A DNA stretch of 29,967 bases, taken from NCBI GenBank assembly GCA_964587525.1, contig CAZPLZ010000013.1:1-29967 (forward strand), read 5' to 3'. The position numbers were made by a program, and so were the translations under genes. The notes below the pieces were generated by a model. The model was not told the origin of the DNA, searched no databases, and worked only from the letters and a program-made list of their open reading frames with translations. Positions 15,513 through 22,375 of the stretch are shown one piece after another. The number at the start of each line of letters is the position of its first letter. Position 1 is the first letter of the stretch. This stretch comes from CAZPLZ01 sp964587525. GTDB taxonomy: Bacteria > Oederibacteriota > CAKKQC01.

Positions 15513-16571
15513 ATGCAAGAACGCCTGCGGCCCTGGCTTGCCCCGCCGGGGCTCTGGTTCATCACCATGCCCTGGGTGGCGCTCACCCTCCTGCACTACC
15601 TCACACCGGCGCACCACATCACGGGCTCAGGCGAACACCTCGATCTGCATCTCTTCCATGATATCTACCGGCGCCTCTATTACTTTCCGATCCTGTCCGC
15701 TGCCCTGATGTTCGGGCTCCGTGGCGGGCTCCTGGCCGCTGCCGTCGTTAGCGTCGCCTACCTGCCGCACGTCATCCATCGCTGGAGCGAGATCCCGACT
15801 CAGAATTTTGATGCGCTGTTCGAGATCGTGCTGTATCACGGTGCAGGGGCACTCATCGGTTCGCTGGCGACGACGCTGCGGCGGCAACGGGAGACCCTGC
15901 TGCGCACGGACCAGTTGCGGGGCGCCGGCGAGCTTGCAGCCGGGATGGCCCACGAGGTACGCAACCCTCTGGCTTCAATCAAGGGCGCGGCTGAACGTTT
16001 ACACCGGGGCACCCTGGCAGACGGCGAGCGCGACGAGCTCCTGCGCATCCTGGAAGTGGAGAGCACGCGCCTGGACGGGGTCGTCCGCGAATTCCTCCTG
16101 TACACCCGCCCGGCGCCGCTGGTCCAGACGAAGGCGGACCTCAACGCGGTGGTGAACGAGACGGCAGCGCTGGTGGGGCCCACCGCCCAGAGACGGGGCG
16201 TGCGCATCGACCTGAAGTTGGATCCGGCGCTCGTCTCCCAGCGGATGGATCCAGCGAAAATCAAACAGGCGCTGTTGAACCTGCTGTTGAATGCCGTGCA
16301 GGCCTCGCCCGACGGGGCCACCGTCACGGTGACCACCCGGCTGGCCGGCCGTCGCGCGGAGGTGCTGGTCCAGGATCATGGCCCCGGCCTGCCGGAGGAA
16401 GTGCGCCGCTCCCTCTTTACGCCGTTCACCACCACGAAAGAAGGGGGCACCGGTCTGGGACTGCCCATCGCCCGGCAGATCCTGGAAGCGCACGGAGGCG
16501 GCATCACCCTCAACGGCGCGCCGGAGGGCGGAACGCTGGCTCGCGTGTATCTCCCGGCCGGGAAAGCGTAA
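15513..16571 (+). CDS. Membrane-bound sensor histidine kinase (NtrB/AtoS-type)
   Basis: Sensor of a two-component system with the response regulator encoded 1 nt downstream. The N-terminal 120 residues hold about four membrane helices with only short loops and no recognisable PAS or HAMP domain, so the signal is probably membrane-borne or intracellular. The HisKA domain has MAHEVRNPLASIKGAAERL with His147. The ATPase domain shows the N box (ALLNLLLNAVQA), G1 (DHGPGLP) and F/G2 boxes (FTPFTTTKEGGTGLGLPIA). At 352 residues it is complete. ATG 15513 follows the DUF1844 stop by 3 nt. The signal is unknown. Confidence 0.93.
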   Translation: MQERLRPWLAPPGLWFITMPWVALTLLHYLTPAHHITGSGEHLDLHLFHDIYRRLYYFPILSAALMFGLRGGLLAAAVVSVAYLPHVIHRWSEIPTQNFDALFEIVLYHGAGALIGSLATTLRRQRETLLRTDQLRGAGELAAGMAHEVRNPLASIKGAAERLHRGTLADGERDELLRILEVESTRLDGVVREFLLYTRPAPLVQTKADLNAVVNETAALVGPTAQRRGVRIDLKLDPALVSQRMDPAKIKQALLNLLLNAVQASPDGATVTVTTRLAGRRAEVLVQDHGPGLPEEVRRSLFTPFTTTKEGGTGLGLPIARQILEAHGGGITLNGAPEGGTLARVYLPAGKA

Positions 16572-16572
16572 C

Positions 16573-17931
16573 ATGGCGGGGCGGATTCTCCTGGTCGAGG
16601 ATGACCGGAGCCTGGCCACCGTGCTCTCGCTCACGCTCAAGGAAAAAGGCTACAGCGTTGAGCACGTGATGGATGGTGAGTCCGGCGCCACCGCCCTCCT
16701 GCGGGGCGGCCTGGACCTCGCCCTGTTAGATCTCAACCTCCCCAAGCTCTCCGGGCTGGACGTGTTGCGGCGCCTGGTCCAATCGCCCGGCGAGCACCCC
16801 GCCGTGGTCGTGATCACGGCGAACGGCACCGTGGAAAGCGCGGTGGAGGCTATGAAGCTGGGGGCGGCGGATTATCTTGTGAAACCCTTCAGCATGGACG
16901 AACTGACGCTGCGCGTGGAGCGCGCCAGGGAGCGGCAGCAGCTCAAAACCGAGAACCGGGCGCTACGCCGGCAGCTCAACGCCGCAGCCAGCCCGGATCA
17001 CTTCGTGGGTCAGAGCCGCACTTTCCGTGAAACGCTGGCCCTCCTGCGCCAGGTGGCGGACTCCGACGCAACAGTCCTCCTCACCGGGGAGAGCGGCACC
17101 GGCAAGGAGCTGGCCGCCCAGTTCCTGCACGCGCACTCCCGACGGGCCGACGGGCCGCTCGTGGTGGTGAACTGCGCCGCGATCCCTGAGACCCTCATCG
17201 AGAGCGAACTCTTCGGGCACGTCAAGGGCGCTTTTACCGGCGCCGTGGGGGATCATGCCGGGAAGTTCGAGCGGGCGGGCGGCGGCACGCTGTTCTTCGA
17301 TGAGATCGGTGAGCTGAAACCGTCCCTCCAGGCCAAGCTGCTCCGCGCCATTCAGGAGCGCGAGGTGGAGCGGGTGGGTGGCACGAAGCCCATCCCCGTG
17401 GACGTGCGGCTCGTGGCCGCCACCAAGGGGGATCTCAAGGAAGCCGTGGCCGGGAAGCGCTTCCGTGAAGACCTCTATTACCGGTTGAACGTGGTCCCCG
17501 TCGTCCTGCCACCGTTGCGTGAGCGGCTGGAGGACCTTCCCCTGCTGGCGGCGCACGTGCTCAAAAAACTCGGGGTGCCGGAAGTGACGCTGGCTCCCGA
17601 AGCCCTGGCGCTCATGAAAAATTACCGCTGGCCGGGTAACGTGCGGGAGCTAGAGCACGCCCTGGAGCGAGCGGTGGTGCTGCGGAGCTCGCGGACGGTC
17701 ATCACGCCGGACCTTTTGCCGGATGAGATCCGCCGGCCTTCAGGCGCCGCATCGAGTGTCACGCTGCCTGAAAGTGGGCTGGTCCTGGAAGAAGTTGAGA
17801 AAAGCCTGCTCGAGCAAGCCCTCGCCCGCACGGACGGCAACCAGACCAAGGCTGCCGAGTTGCTGGGCTTAACCCGCGCCACCCTCATCTACCGCATGGA
17901 GAAATTCGGCCTCAAAAGCAAATCTTCCTGA
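16573..17931 (+). CDS. NtrC-family sigma-54-dependent response regulator
   Basis: Activates sigma-54 promoters when phosphorylated by the adjacent kinase. The receiver domain (1-120) has the DD pair at 10-11, the phosphoacceptor Asp53 in LLDLNLP and Lys104 in LVKPF. The AAA+ domain has Walker A GESGTGKE (172-179), GAFTGA (219-224, the sigma-54 contact loop), Walker B GGGTLFFDEIGE, and an arginine finger region (RFREDLYYRLNV). A Fis-type helix-turn-helix ends the protein (NQTKAAELLGLTRATLIYRM). At 452 residues it is complete. ATG 16573 lies 1 nt after the kinase stop; the frame is open further upstream, but only over kinase sequence. I found no convincing -24/-12 promoter in the window, so its targets are probably elsewhere. 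Confidence 0.95.
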   Translation: MAGRILLVEDDRSLATVLSLTLKEKGYSVEHVMDGESGATALLRGGLDLALLDLNLPKLSGLDVLRRLVQSPGEHPAVVVITANGTVESAVEAMKLGAADYLVKPFSMDELTLRVERARERQQLKTENRALRRQLNAAASPDHFVGQSRTFRETLALLRQVADSDATVLLTGESGTGKELAAQFLHAHSRRADGPLVVVNCAAIPETLIESELFGHVKGAFTGAVGDHAGKFERAGGGTLFFDEIGELKPSLQAKLLRAIQEREVERVGGTKPIPVDVRLVAATKGDLKEAVAGKRFREDLYYRLNVVPVVLPPLRERLEDLPLLAAHVLKKLGVPEVTLAPEALALMKNYRWPGNVRELEHALERAVVLRSSRTVITPDLLPDEIRRPSGAASSVTLPESGLVLEEVEKSLLEQALARTDGNQTKAAELLGLTRATLIYRMEKFGLKSKSS

Positions 17932-17944
17932 AGACCAGGATGAA

Positions 17945-18790
17945 TTAAATCTCGGCTGAGAGACCCAGCCGAACGATCATCCCCAGCCCACCCAGTTTCA
18001 GGCCTGGATCGTTTTGCGACGAGCCGTACACGAGGGCAGGGCCCCCGGGAGACGTGTCTGTGGTCGTGTACGAGACATCGGAGAGCCACAGCAGCCCGCC
18101 AAACACGTGGAACGACAGGGTTTCGTCCATCGGCACCACGATCCCTCCGGCCATTTCCACCGCAAATGCCACTGCGACATCCTGCCACTTCTGGGTAATG
18201 CGGCTCAGCAAATCACCCTCGGAGGTAGCGGGGAGGCTATAGACTGACAGCCTCCGCTCCGTGTTGATACCCAGCAGCATGGGGCCGAACCCGATCTCAC
18301 CGCCCAGCGAGACGGTGTCGGAACGCGGGGCATAGCTCAGCGTGAAGAAGAGCGGCACCGTCATGATCTCCCAGCGCGTGAAGTCACCGTCATGCGTATC
18401 ATTCTTGTCATAGACCGTTGCAGAATCGAAGGGAGCTTCAATAAGGTCGACGACCTTCGTGTTCAGGAGCTGACGGTGATCAAACGTCTGGCCGCCGGCC
18501 GATAGTCCGAACCCAGTTTCCACGCCGGCCACAAACGGCCCCAGCCTGGCCGGCAGGCTGACGCGCATCCTTAAGCCCAGCGAGCCGAACCCCACGCGTT
18601 CGTTTAAGGAACTTAAGACAGGTGGATCCGGACCAGGCTTCAACTGCTTTTCGACGAAGAAAATTTTCCCAGGCACCGAGAGGTAATGCAGCGCGAACTC
18701 CACCTCCCCGGCAGCCAAGGAAGGCACCCCGGCCAGCCCGGCTACAACCGCGATCGTGTACATGCTTAACTTATGGCATATCCATTTCAT
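17945..18790 (-). CDS. Secreted/outer-membrane protein of unknown family
   Basis: 281 residues with an N-terminal signal peptide (hydrophobic stretch TIAVVAGLAGVPSLAAGE). The mature part has alternating hydrophobic/polar beta-like strands with glycine turns, such as SLGGEIGFGPMLLGI and LGGLGMIVRLGLSA, suggesting a beta-barrel. Unlike the neighbouring barrels it ends in AEI, not phenylalanine, so outer-membrane insertion is less certain. Its start ATG 18790 lies at the edge of a 111-bp block also found before the MNT gene. It converges on the NtrC gene with a 13-nt gap. I do not recognise a family. Confidence 0.7.
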   Translation of the reverse strand: MKWICHKLSMYTIAVVAGLAGVPSLAAGEVEFALHYLSVPGKIFFVEKQLKPGPDPPVLSSLNERVGFGSLGLRMRVSLPARLGPFVAGVETGFGLSAGGQTFDHRQLLNTKVVDLIEAPFDSATVYDKNDTHDGDFTRWEIMTVPLFFTLSYAPRSDTVSLGGEIGFGPMLLGINTERRLSVYSLPATSEGDLLSRITQKWQDVAVAFAVEMAGGIVVPMDETLSFHVFGGLLWLSDVSYTTTDTSPGGPALVYGSSQNDPGLKLGGLGMIVRLGLSAEI

Positions 18791-18897
18791 GATCTTGCCA
18801 ACACTATAGCGCGGTTGCTCGCGCCAGCCCTAAAGTACAAAAGGGGAGCTCTTCAGCTCCCCTTCGTCACGTCAAAGGCGACGCTGGTCTTAGAACG
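18787..18897 (-). repeat. Duplicated intergenic block, copy A1 (terminator + promoter-like leader + ATG)
   Basis: 111 bp nearly identical to 20749-20859, with about seven differences by eye. On the minus strand it runs from the last codon and stop of the TPR-barrel gene, through a hairpin with T-run, to a TATAGT box and the ATG of the next gene. A diverged third version lies at 21462-21569. Confidence 0.88.
18841..18864 (-). terminator. Intrinsic terminator after the TPR-barrel gene
   Basis: AAGGGGAGCT pairs with AGCTCCCCTT in a perfect 10-bp stem with a 4-nt loop. On the minus strand it is followed by TTGT after the TT of the arm, giving a short U-run. It lies 25 nt after the stop of the 18890-19933 gene. 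Confidence 0.75.
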
Positions 18898-19933
18898 CGT
18901 ATCCCACCAGCACCGAGATCACCGCGTTCTTCGTATCGGCTGCCTCGGTTTCACCTGCTTGTTGCTTATCGATCGTTGTCAACCCCAACCCGTACCTGAT
19001 GTCGAACGTAACCTTGCCCCCGGCCACAGGGATGGTAGCGCCCGCGCCAAAGACGAGTCCGAAGTCGATGCCACTCATGAATTGTTTAACATCTATCGCC
19101 ACCTTCCCTCCACCAAAGTCAATCTCTTGCTCAGCACTCAGGAGGATCCCCAACGCAGGACCAAGAAAAACACTAGGCTTAAAGCTTCCATCCATCGGAA
19201 TATTAGCTTTGACGAGAATCGGAATATCCAGGTAGGTGAGATTCGTGATGTTAGTAAACGTCACGCCGGGTACGCCAAGCACTTCCTGCTCATACTTCAC
19301 ACCCTTCTGCGAATACAGGAGCTCCGGCTGAATCGCCCACCTGTTGTTCAAGCTGTAGGTCAGAAACCCGCCGACAGCAAATCCCATGCGGGATTTTTTT
19401 GACTCCCCTGGGTCCGGGTCCGCACCCTTTCCTGTAAGGGTGGCGAGGTTCAGCCCCACCTTAATTCCCTTTCCGGTCACCCCTGATACTTTCCCGGCCG
19501 CAGAAGCAGCAACGGCAGTCGGAGTTGCGGGCTTCGCGGCCTGAGTGGGCTGGAGCGCGCCACTCAACTGATCAACGAATGACTTAAGCTGGGGGTTGTT
19601 CGGATTGATCCGCAGCGAGTATTGATAAACGGTGAGCGCCCCCTGCTTGTCGCCCAGCGCGTAGCGGGCGTTGCCATCCACTTGCCAGGCCTGCCAGTGT
19701 TGTGGATCGGCCTGCGCAGCGGCCTCTGCATTTTTGATGGCACCACGATAATCGCCCGCGTTGTACTGAGCCACCGCCTGCTGGTAGAGCCGGTCAGCGT
19801 TTGTCTGCGCGGCCGCATGGCCGGCCAAGCCCAGCGCGGCCAGGCACACCAGTACGGCGGTCATACTCACCCCTCGTGCCTCACCCCCATTTGCCTTACC
19901 ACCCACCACCGTTGCCGGTTTCACGACCTGCAT
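18890..19933 (-). CDS. TPR + outer-membrane beta-barrel fusion protein
   Basis: About 347 residues: a signal peptide (SMTAVLVCLAALGLAGHAAAQ), a TPR region (ADRLYQQAVAQYNAGDYRGA, then WQAWQVDGNARYALGDKQGA), a Pro/Ala linker, and a C-terminal barrel. The barrel begins GKGIKVGLNLATLTG and contains WAIQPELLYSQKG, YLDIPILVKANIP and SFKPSVFLGPALGILLS. It ends VLVGYAF, with the terminal Phe typical of BAM substrates. The barrel resembles the OMP_b-brl_2/porin-like group. TPR DNA at 19563-19864 is duplicated at 21003-21306, and the barrel is paralogous to the 21565-22191 product. ATG 19933 has AGAGG 6 nt upstream. A second ATG at 19864, preceded by GAGGGG, starts right at the signal peptide, so the true start is uncertain. 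Confidence 0.85.
   Translation of the reverse strand: MQVVKPATVVGGKANGGEARGVSMTAVLVCLAALGLAGHAAAQTNADRLYQQAVAQYNAGDYRGAIKNAEAAAQADPQHWQAWQVDGNARYALGDKQGALTVYQYSLRINPNNPQLKSFVDQLSGALQPTQAAKPATPTAVAASAAGKVSGVTGKGIKVGLNLATLTGKGADPDPGESKKSRMGFAVGGFLTYSLNNRWAIQPELLYSQKGVKYEQEVLGVPGVTFTNITNLTYLDIPILVKANIPMDGSFKPSVFLGPALGILLSAEQEIDFGGGKVAIDVKQFMSGIDFGLVFGAGATIPVAGGKVTFDIRYGLGLTTIDKQQAGETEAADTKNAVISVLVGYAF
19563..19864 (-). repeat. Duplicated TPR/signal-peptide coding segment, copy B1
   Basis: Closely matches 21003-21306 base for base, including long identical runs such as the stretch encoding YALGDKQGALTVY. With block A1/A2 it shows that a whole gene-plus-leader unit was duplicated. Confidence 0.85.
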
Positions 19934-19986
19934 GTCCAACCTCTTCTGTGGTGCCGCCCTTTTCTCTCTACCTCAAAGATTACGCG

Positions 19987-20400
19987 TCACCGCTTCAGTT
20001 TCTCGCCGGCGAAATCAACGGTTCGCTCAGCAAGCTTGAACGCGTGCTCCGCCGTCTGCCGGTCATACAGGTGCGCGGGGATTGAACCGGGTGAGACCGC
20101 ATTCGGGTATCTCGAAGCCACGTAATAACTGTCGAGCAAAAGCGCGCCCTGCTTTTTAAACTCATGGAAACTCTGGTCATGCCTCGCAGCCCAGTCAACC
20201 AAGGCTTCGATGCTGTGCCCGTACACCAACTCTTCACCCTGGGCGTAGAGAAATGCCTTAAGCGCTTTTTCCGCGACTTGCTGCGCCAGAAAACAGACAA
20301 GGTGGAAACAGCCTGCGTCCAAAAGAACCTTGGCGCCCTTTAAGTCTTCCTTGGCCTGTTCCAGCCATCGCTGAGCTTCATCCCCTGGTTCAGGCTTCAT
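19987..20400 (-). CDS. HEPN domain protein (toxin-like partner of MNT)
   Basis: 137-residue HEPN protein, all alpha. AQRWLEQAKEDLKGAKVLL, CFLAQQVAEKALKAFL, GHSIEALV and YYVASRYPNA are typical of the PF05168-type group that pairs with minimal nucleotidyltransferases. The R-x4-6-H RNase motif of active HEPN toxins is not evident: the Arg of SRYPNA is followed by His only 13 residues later. Nuclease activity is therefore doubtful from sequence. ATG 20400 overlaps the MNT gene by 11 nt, the usual coupling. Together they form an MNT-HEPN module; in the characterised MntA-HepT system the MNT protein silences the HEPN protein by AMP transfer, but applying that here is inference. Confidence 0.85.
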   Translation of the reverse strand: MKPEPGDEAQRWLEQAKEDLKGAKVLLDAGCFHLVCFLAQQVAEKALKAFLYAQGEELVYGHSIEALVDWAARHDQSFHEFKKQGALLLDSYYVASRYPNAVSPGSIPAHLYDRQTAEHAFKLAERTVDFAGEKLKR

Positions 20401-20752
20401 ATATCACCTTGCCGATCTTGACTGCATGTCTGACAAAGGAGCTAGACTCCTTCGCCCGGTCAAACTCCTCCGGGGTATAGACCAGGATGTCCGCGCAAGA
20501 GGGCTCAAGCTCCTGGTACACCCAAGCTAGGCGCTCCAGCGGCTTCTTGTCAGTCGGGATCACCGCCATCAAGTCCAGGTCACTCATAAAACCCACATTT
20601 CCCGCTGCCGCCGAGCCAAACAGGATAATCCGCATAGCGCCCAGCCGTCTTAAGCCCTCCACGAGCCGCGGAAGCTCCCGCGCGAGCTTCTGTCTCCGGT
20701 CTTCGCGCATGCGGGCTAAGCGGTCAGGAAACGCCATCGTCGAAGCTCTCAT
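20390..20752 (-). CDS. Minimal nucleotidyltransferase (MNT), antitoxin-like
   Basis: 120 residues with the nucleotidyltransferase signature GSx10DxD: LFGSAAAGNVGFMSDLDLMA. A third acidic residue in CADILVYTPEEF fits the family. It is probably the AMP-transferring antitoxin of the HEPN protein that overlaps its 3' end. ATG 20752 lies exactly at the edge of the duplicated block A2, so its leader is shared with the gene at 17945-18790. ATG 20737 (MAFPDRLARM) is an alternative start. Neither has a good Shine-Dalgarno. The pair sits between two copies of duplicated DNA. Confidence 0.88.
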   Translation of the reverse strand: MRASTMAFPDRLARMREDRRQKLARELPRLVEGLRRLGAMRIILFGSAAAGNVGFMSDLDLMAVIPTDKKPLERLAWVYQELEPSCADILVYTPEEFDRAKESSSFVRHAVKIGKVIYEA

Positions 20753-20859
20753 GATCTTGCCAACACTATAGCGCGGTTGCTCGCGCCAGCCCTCAAGACA
20801 AAAGGGGAGCTCTTGAAGCTCCCCTTCGTCACGTCAAAGACGACGCTGGTCTTAGAACG
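20749..20859 (-). repeat. Duplicated intergenic block, copy A2
   Basis: 111 bp matching 18787-18897. On the minus strand it still starts with the barrel-gene 3' end (GAACGTTCTAAG is the equivalent of the Phe-stop of A1). Here, however, the reading frame of the preceding TPR-only gene has already stopped 10 nt earlier. It contains a terminator hairpin, the TATAGT box and the MNT start codon. Confidence 0.88.
20802..20826 (-). terminator. Intrinsic terminator after the TPR-only gene
   Basis: A 10-bp stem AAGGGGAGCT/AGCTCCCCTT with a 5-nt loop, followed on the minus strand by TTGTC. It is the same structure as in block A1; only the loop differs. Confidence 0.72.
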
Positions 20860-20868
20860 TTCCCTCTG

Positions 20869-21408
20869 TCAAAACGGCCAAATGCGTTTTAGGAATCGAA
20901 AAGGCGCCATAAGACACCCCTTGATGCCCTTGGGAGATTCATCGAGGGGAACAGCTTGTACTTCCCTTGCGGCGGGAGCCGGCTGAGCGGGCTGAAGCTC
21001 ACGGCTCAACTGATCGACAAAAGTCTTTAATTGAGGATTGTTCGGATTGATCTGCAGGGAATATTTATAAACGGTGAGCGCCCCCTGCTTGTCCCCCAGC
21101 GCGTAGCGGGCGTTGCCATCCAACTGCCAAGCCTGCCAGTGCTGCGGATCGGCCTGCGCAGCGGCCTCCGCGTTTTTGATGGCGCCGTTATAATCACCCG
21201 CGTTGTACTGAGCGACCGCCGTCTGGTAGAGCTGGTCAGCTTGGGCATCTACGGCCGCCGGGACGGCCAAGCCCAGCGCGGCCAGGCACACCAGCGCAAC
21301 AGCCATCCCCAGCCCTTGGCAGGCCTTTGCCGCCGGCAGCCTCCACTCCTCATTTTTCATCACCTCGCCTCCTTGTGCACTGCACTCACCACCATTGCTA
21401 GGCTTCAT
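20869..21408 (-). CDS. Secreted TPR protein, barrel-less paralogue
   Basis: About 179 residues: a long N-region, signal peptide (GMAVALVCLAALGLAVPAAV), and a TPR region nearly identical to the fusion protein's (AQYNAGDYNGAIKNAEAAAQ, then LDGNARYALGDKQGALTVY). It then ends after a Pro/Ala linker with KGCLMAPFRFLKRIWPF, without a barrel. DNA just downstream keeps the barrel gene's 3' end (block A2), so the barrel was probably deleted or replaced. ATG 21408 has GGAGG 6 nt upstream. ATG 21360 (MKNEEWRL) also has an excellent AGGAGG 7 nt upstream. Probably periplasmic; no partner is known beyond the nearby barrel proteins. Confidence 0.8.
   Translation of the reverse strand: MKPSNGGECSAQGGEVMKNEEWRLPAAKACQGLGMAVALVCLAALGLAVPAAVDAQADQLYQTAVAQYNAGDYNGAIKNAEAAAQADPQHWQAWQLDGNARYALGDKQGALTVYKYSLQINPNNPQLKTFVDQLSRELQPAQPAPAAREVQAVPLDESPKGIKGCLMAPFRFLKRIWPF
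21003..21306 (-). repeat. Duplicated TPR/signal-peptide coding segment, copy B2
   Basis: Partner of 19563-19864. Differences are mostly third-position changes, so both copies have been under protein-level constraint since duplication. Confidence 0.85.
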
Positions 21409-21461
21409 TCTGTACCTCCAGCCTTCTTATTGTGCCAGCCCTCTTCCCTAAGGTCCAACTT

Positions 21462-21569
21462 TATGATCGCGCCAACATCATAACCCACTTCGCTTATGCC
21501 AGCTCTAAAATACGAAAGGGGGCCTTGCAGCCCCCTCTCGCTAACTTAAAAGACTACTTTTTTCTTAGA
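21462..21569 (-). repeat. Diverged third version of the intergenic block (A3)
   Basis: Same layout as A1/A2: barrel-gene end (TTC TAA), hairpin, then GCTGGC, a TATGAT box and GTTGGCGCGATCAT. It is clearly related to A1/A2 but much less similar. It follows the barrel-only gene and precedes the TPR-only gene. Confidence 0.65.
21517..21536 (-). terminator. Intrinsic terminator after the barrel-only gene
   Basis: AGGGGGC (21517-21523) pairs with GCCCCCT (21530-21536) around a 6-nt loop. The minus strand continues TTCGTATTTT. It lies 28 nt after the stop of the 21565-22191 gene. Confidence 0.65.
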
Positions 21570-22191
21570 AGGAGTAGCCGACCAAGACCTCGAACCCGGC
21601 GGTCTTAATATCAACTTCCTGCGGCGGAGTCCCTACATCCTCCCAAATTGACGACAACCCCAGCCCGTATCGCAGATCCAGAGTTACAGATGAAATGTTT
21701 GCACCTACACCAAATACCAGCCCGAAACTTGTACTTTTCGTGTCATCTTTGAGATCCGTGGTGGTACCCGCATTATCCTCATCCTCACCACTCAAAAGGA
21801 ACCTTAGCGCAGGACCAAGATAGACGCTGGGTTTAAAATTTCCTGTGGTCGGAATACCATATTTAACTAACACCGGAATATCCAGAAAAGAGAGTTTGCG
21901 GTCAGTAGACCCGGTGCTCCACTCGTAATTTGCTCCCCCTCCCACGTACATAAGCTCCGGCTGGATTGAAATCGCGTCACCCAAACCGAATGTCAGAAAC
22001 CCCCCAATGGCCAGATTCACTCGCGACTTCTTGTCGACCCCTGGAAAATCCGCATCATCCCCAGTCAACGTCGAAATGTTCAGCCCCACCTTGAAACCCT
22101 TTCCCACCAATCCTGAAGCTGACCCATCCTGCGGCGCCAAGAGCATGAAGGCCGCTCCCAACGCCATCAAACTCATGGCGAACTTCTTCAT
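21565..22191 (-). CDS. Outer-membrane beta-barrel protein (OMP_b-brl_2-like)
   Basis: 208 residues: a signal peptide (MKKFAMSLMALGAAFMLLAP) and a barrel starting GKGFKVGLNISTLTG. AISIQPELMYVGGG, SFLDIPVLVKYGIP, NFKPSVYLGPALRFLLSGE and FGLVFGVGANI follow, ending VLVGYSF with a terminal Phe. It aligns motif by motif with the C-terminal domain of the 18890-19933 fusion protein but has no TPR. ATG 22191 is preceded by AAGGAGG with 8 nt spacing, the clearest start in this region. Probable 8-stranded small porin-like or structural barrel; function unknown. Confidence 0.85.
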   Translation of the reverse strand: MKKFAMSLMALGAAFMLLAPQDGSASGLVGKGFKVGLNISTLTGDDADFPGVDKKSRVNLAIGGFLTFGLGDAISIQPELMYVGGGANYEWSTGSTDRKLSFLDIPVLVKYGIPTTGNFKPSVYLGPALRFLLSGEDEDNAGTTTDLKDDTKSTSFGLVFGVGANISSVTLDLRYGLGLSSIWEDVGTPPQEVDIKTAGFEVLVGYSF

Positions 22192-22218
22192 TGCTGCTCC
22201 CTCCTTAAAAGTTCAAAC

Positions 22219-22248
22219 ATTGTAATTTAGAATCAGGAAATTTCTGAT
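22219..22248 (-). promoter_or_regulatory. Possible promoter/operator of the barrel-only gene
   Basis: A TACAAT -10-like box (minus strand, 22224-22219) lies upstream of the 22191 start. ATCAGGAAATTTCTGAT (22232-22248), a palindrome with one bulged base, covers the place where a -35 would be. This could be a repressor or activator site. The palindrome is seen; its role is inferred. Confidence 0.3.
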
Positions 22249-22375
22249 CCCCCTAGGTTAGAGCAATTACTATCGCTCCCAATGGCCTAGAAGTCAACCA
22301 CATGTAGGCGGCGCCGAAGAGCCGGCAGAACAGCAGGCGTGTGAATCCTGCCAGATTTTAGTAGGATACCCCGTG

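Noticed and set aside
18805..18835. TGGCGCG in block A1/A2 as a sigma-54 -24 box
   Set aside because: The -12 GC is displaced by one base and the diverged copy A3 does not preserve the pattern. A TATAGT/TATGAT box is the more consistent feature.
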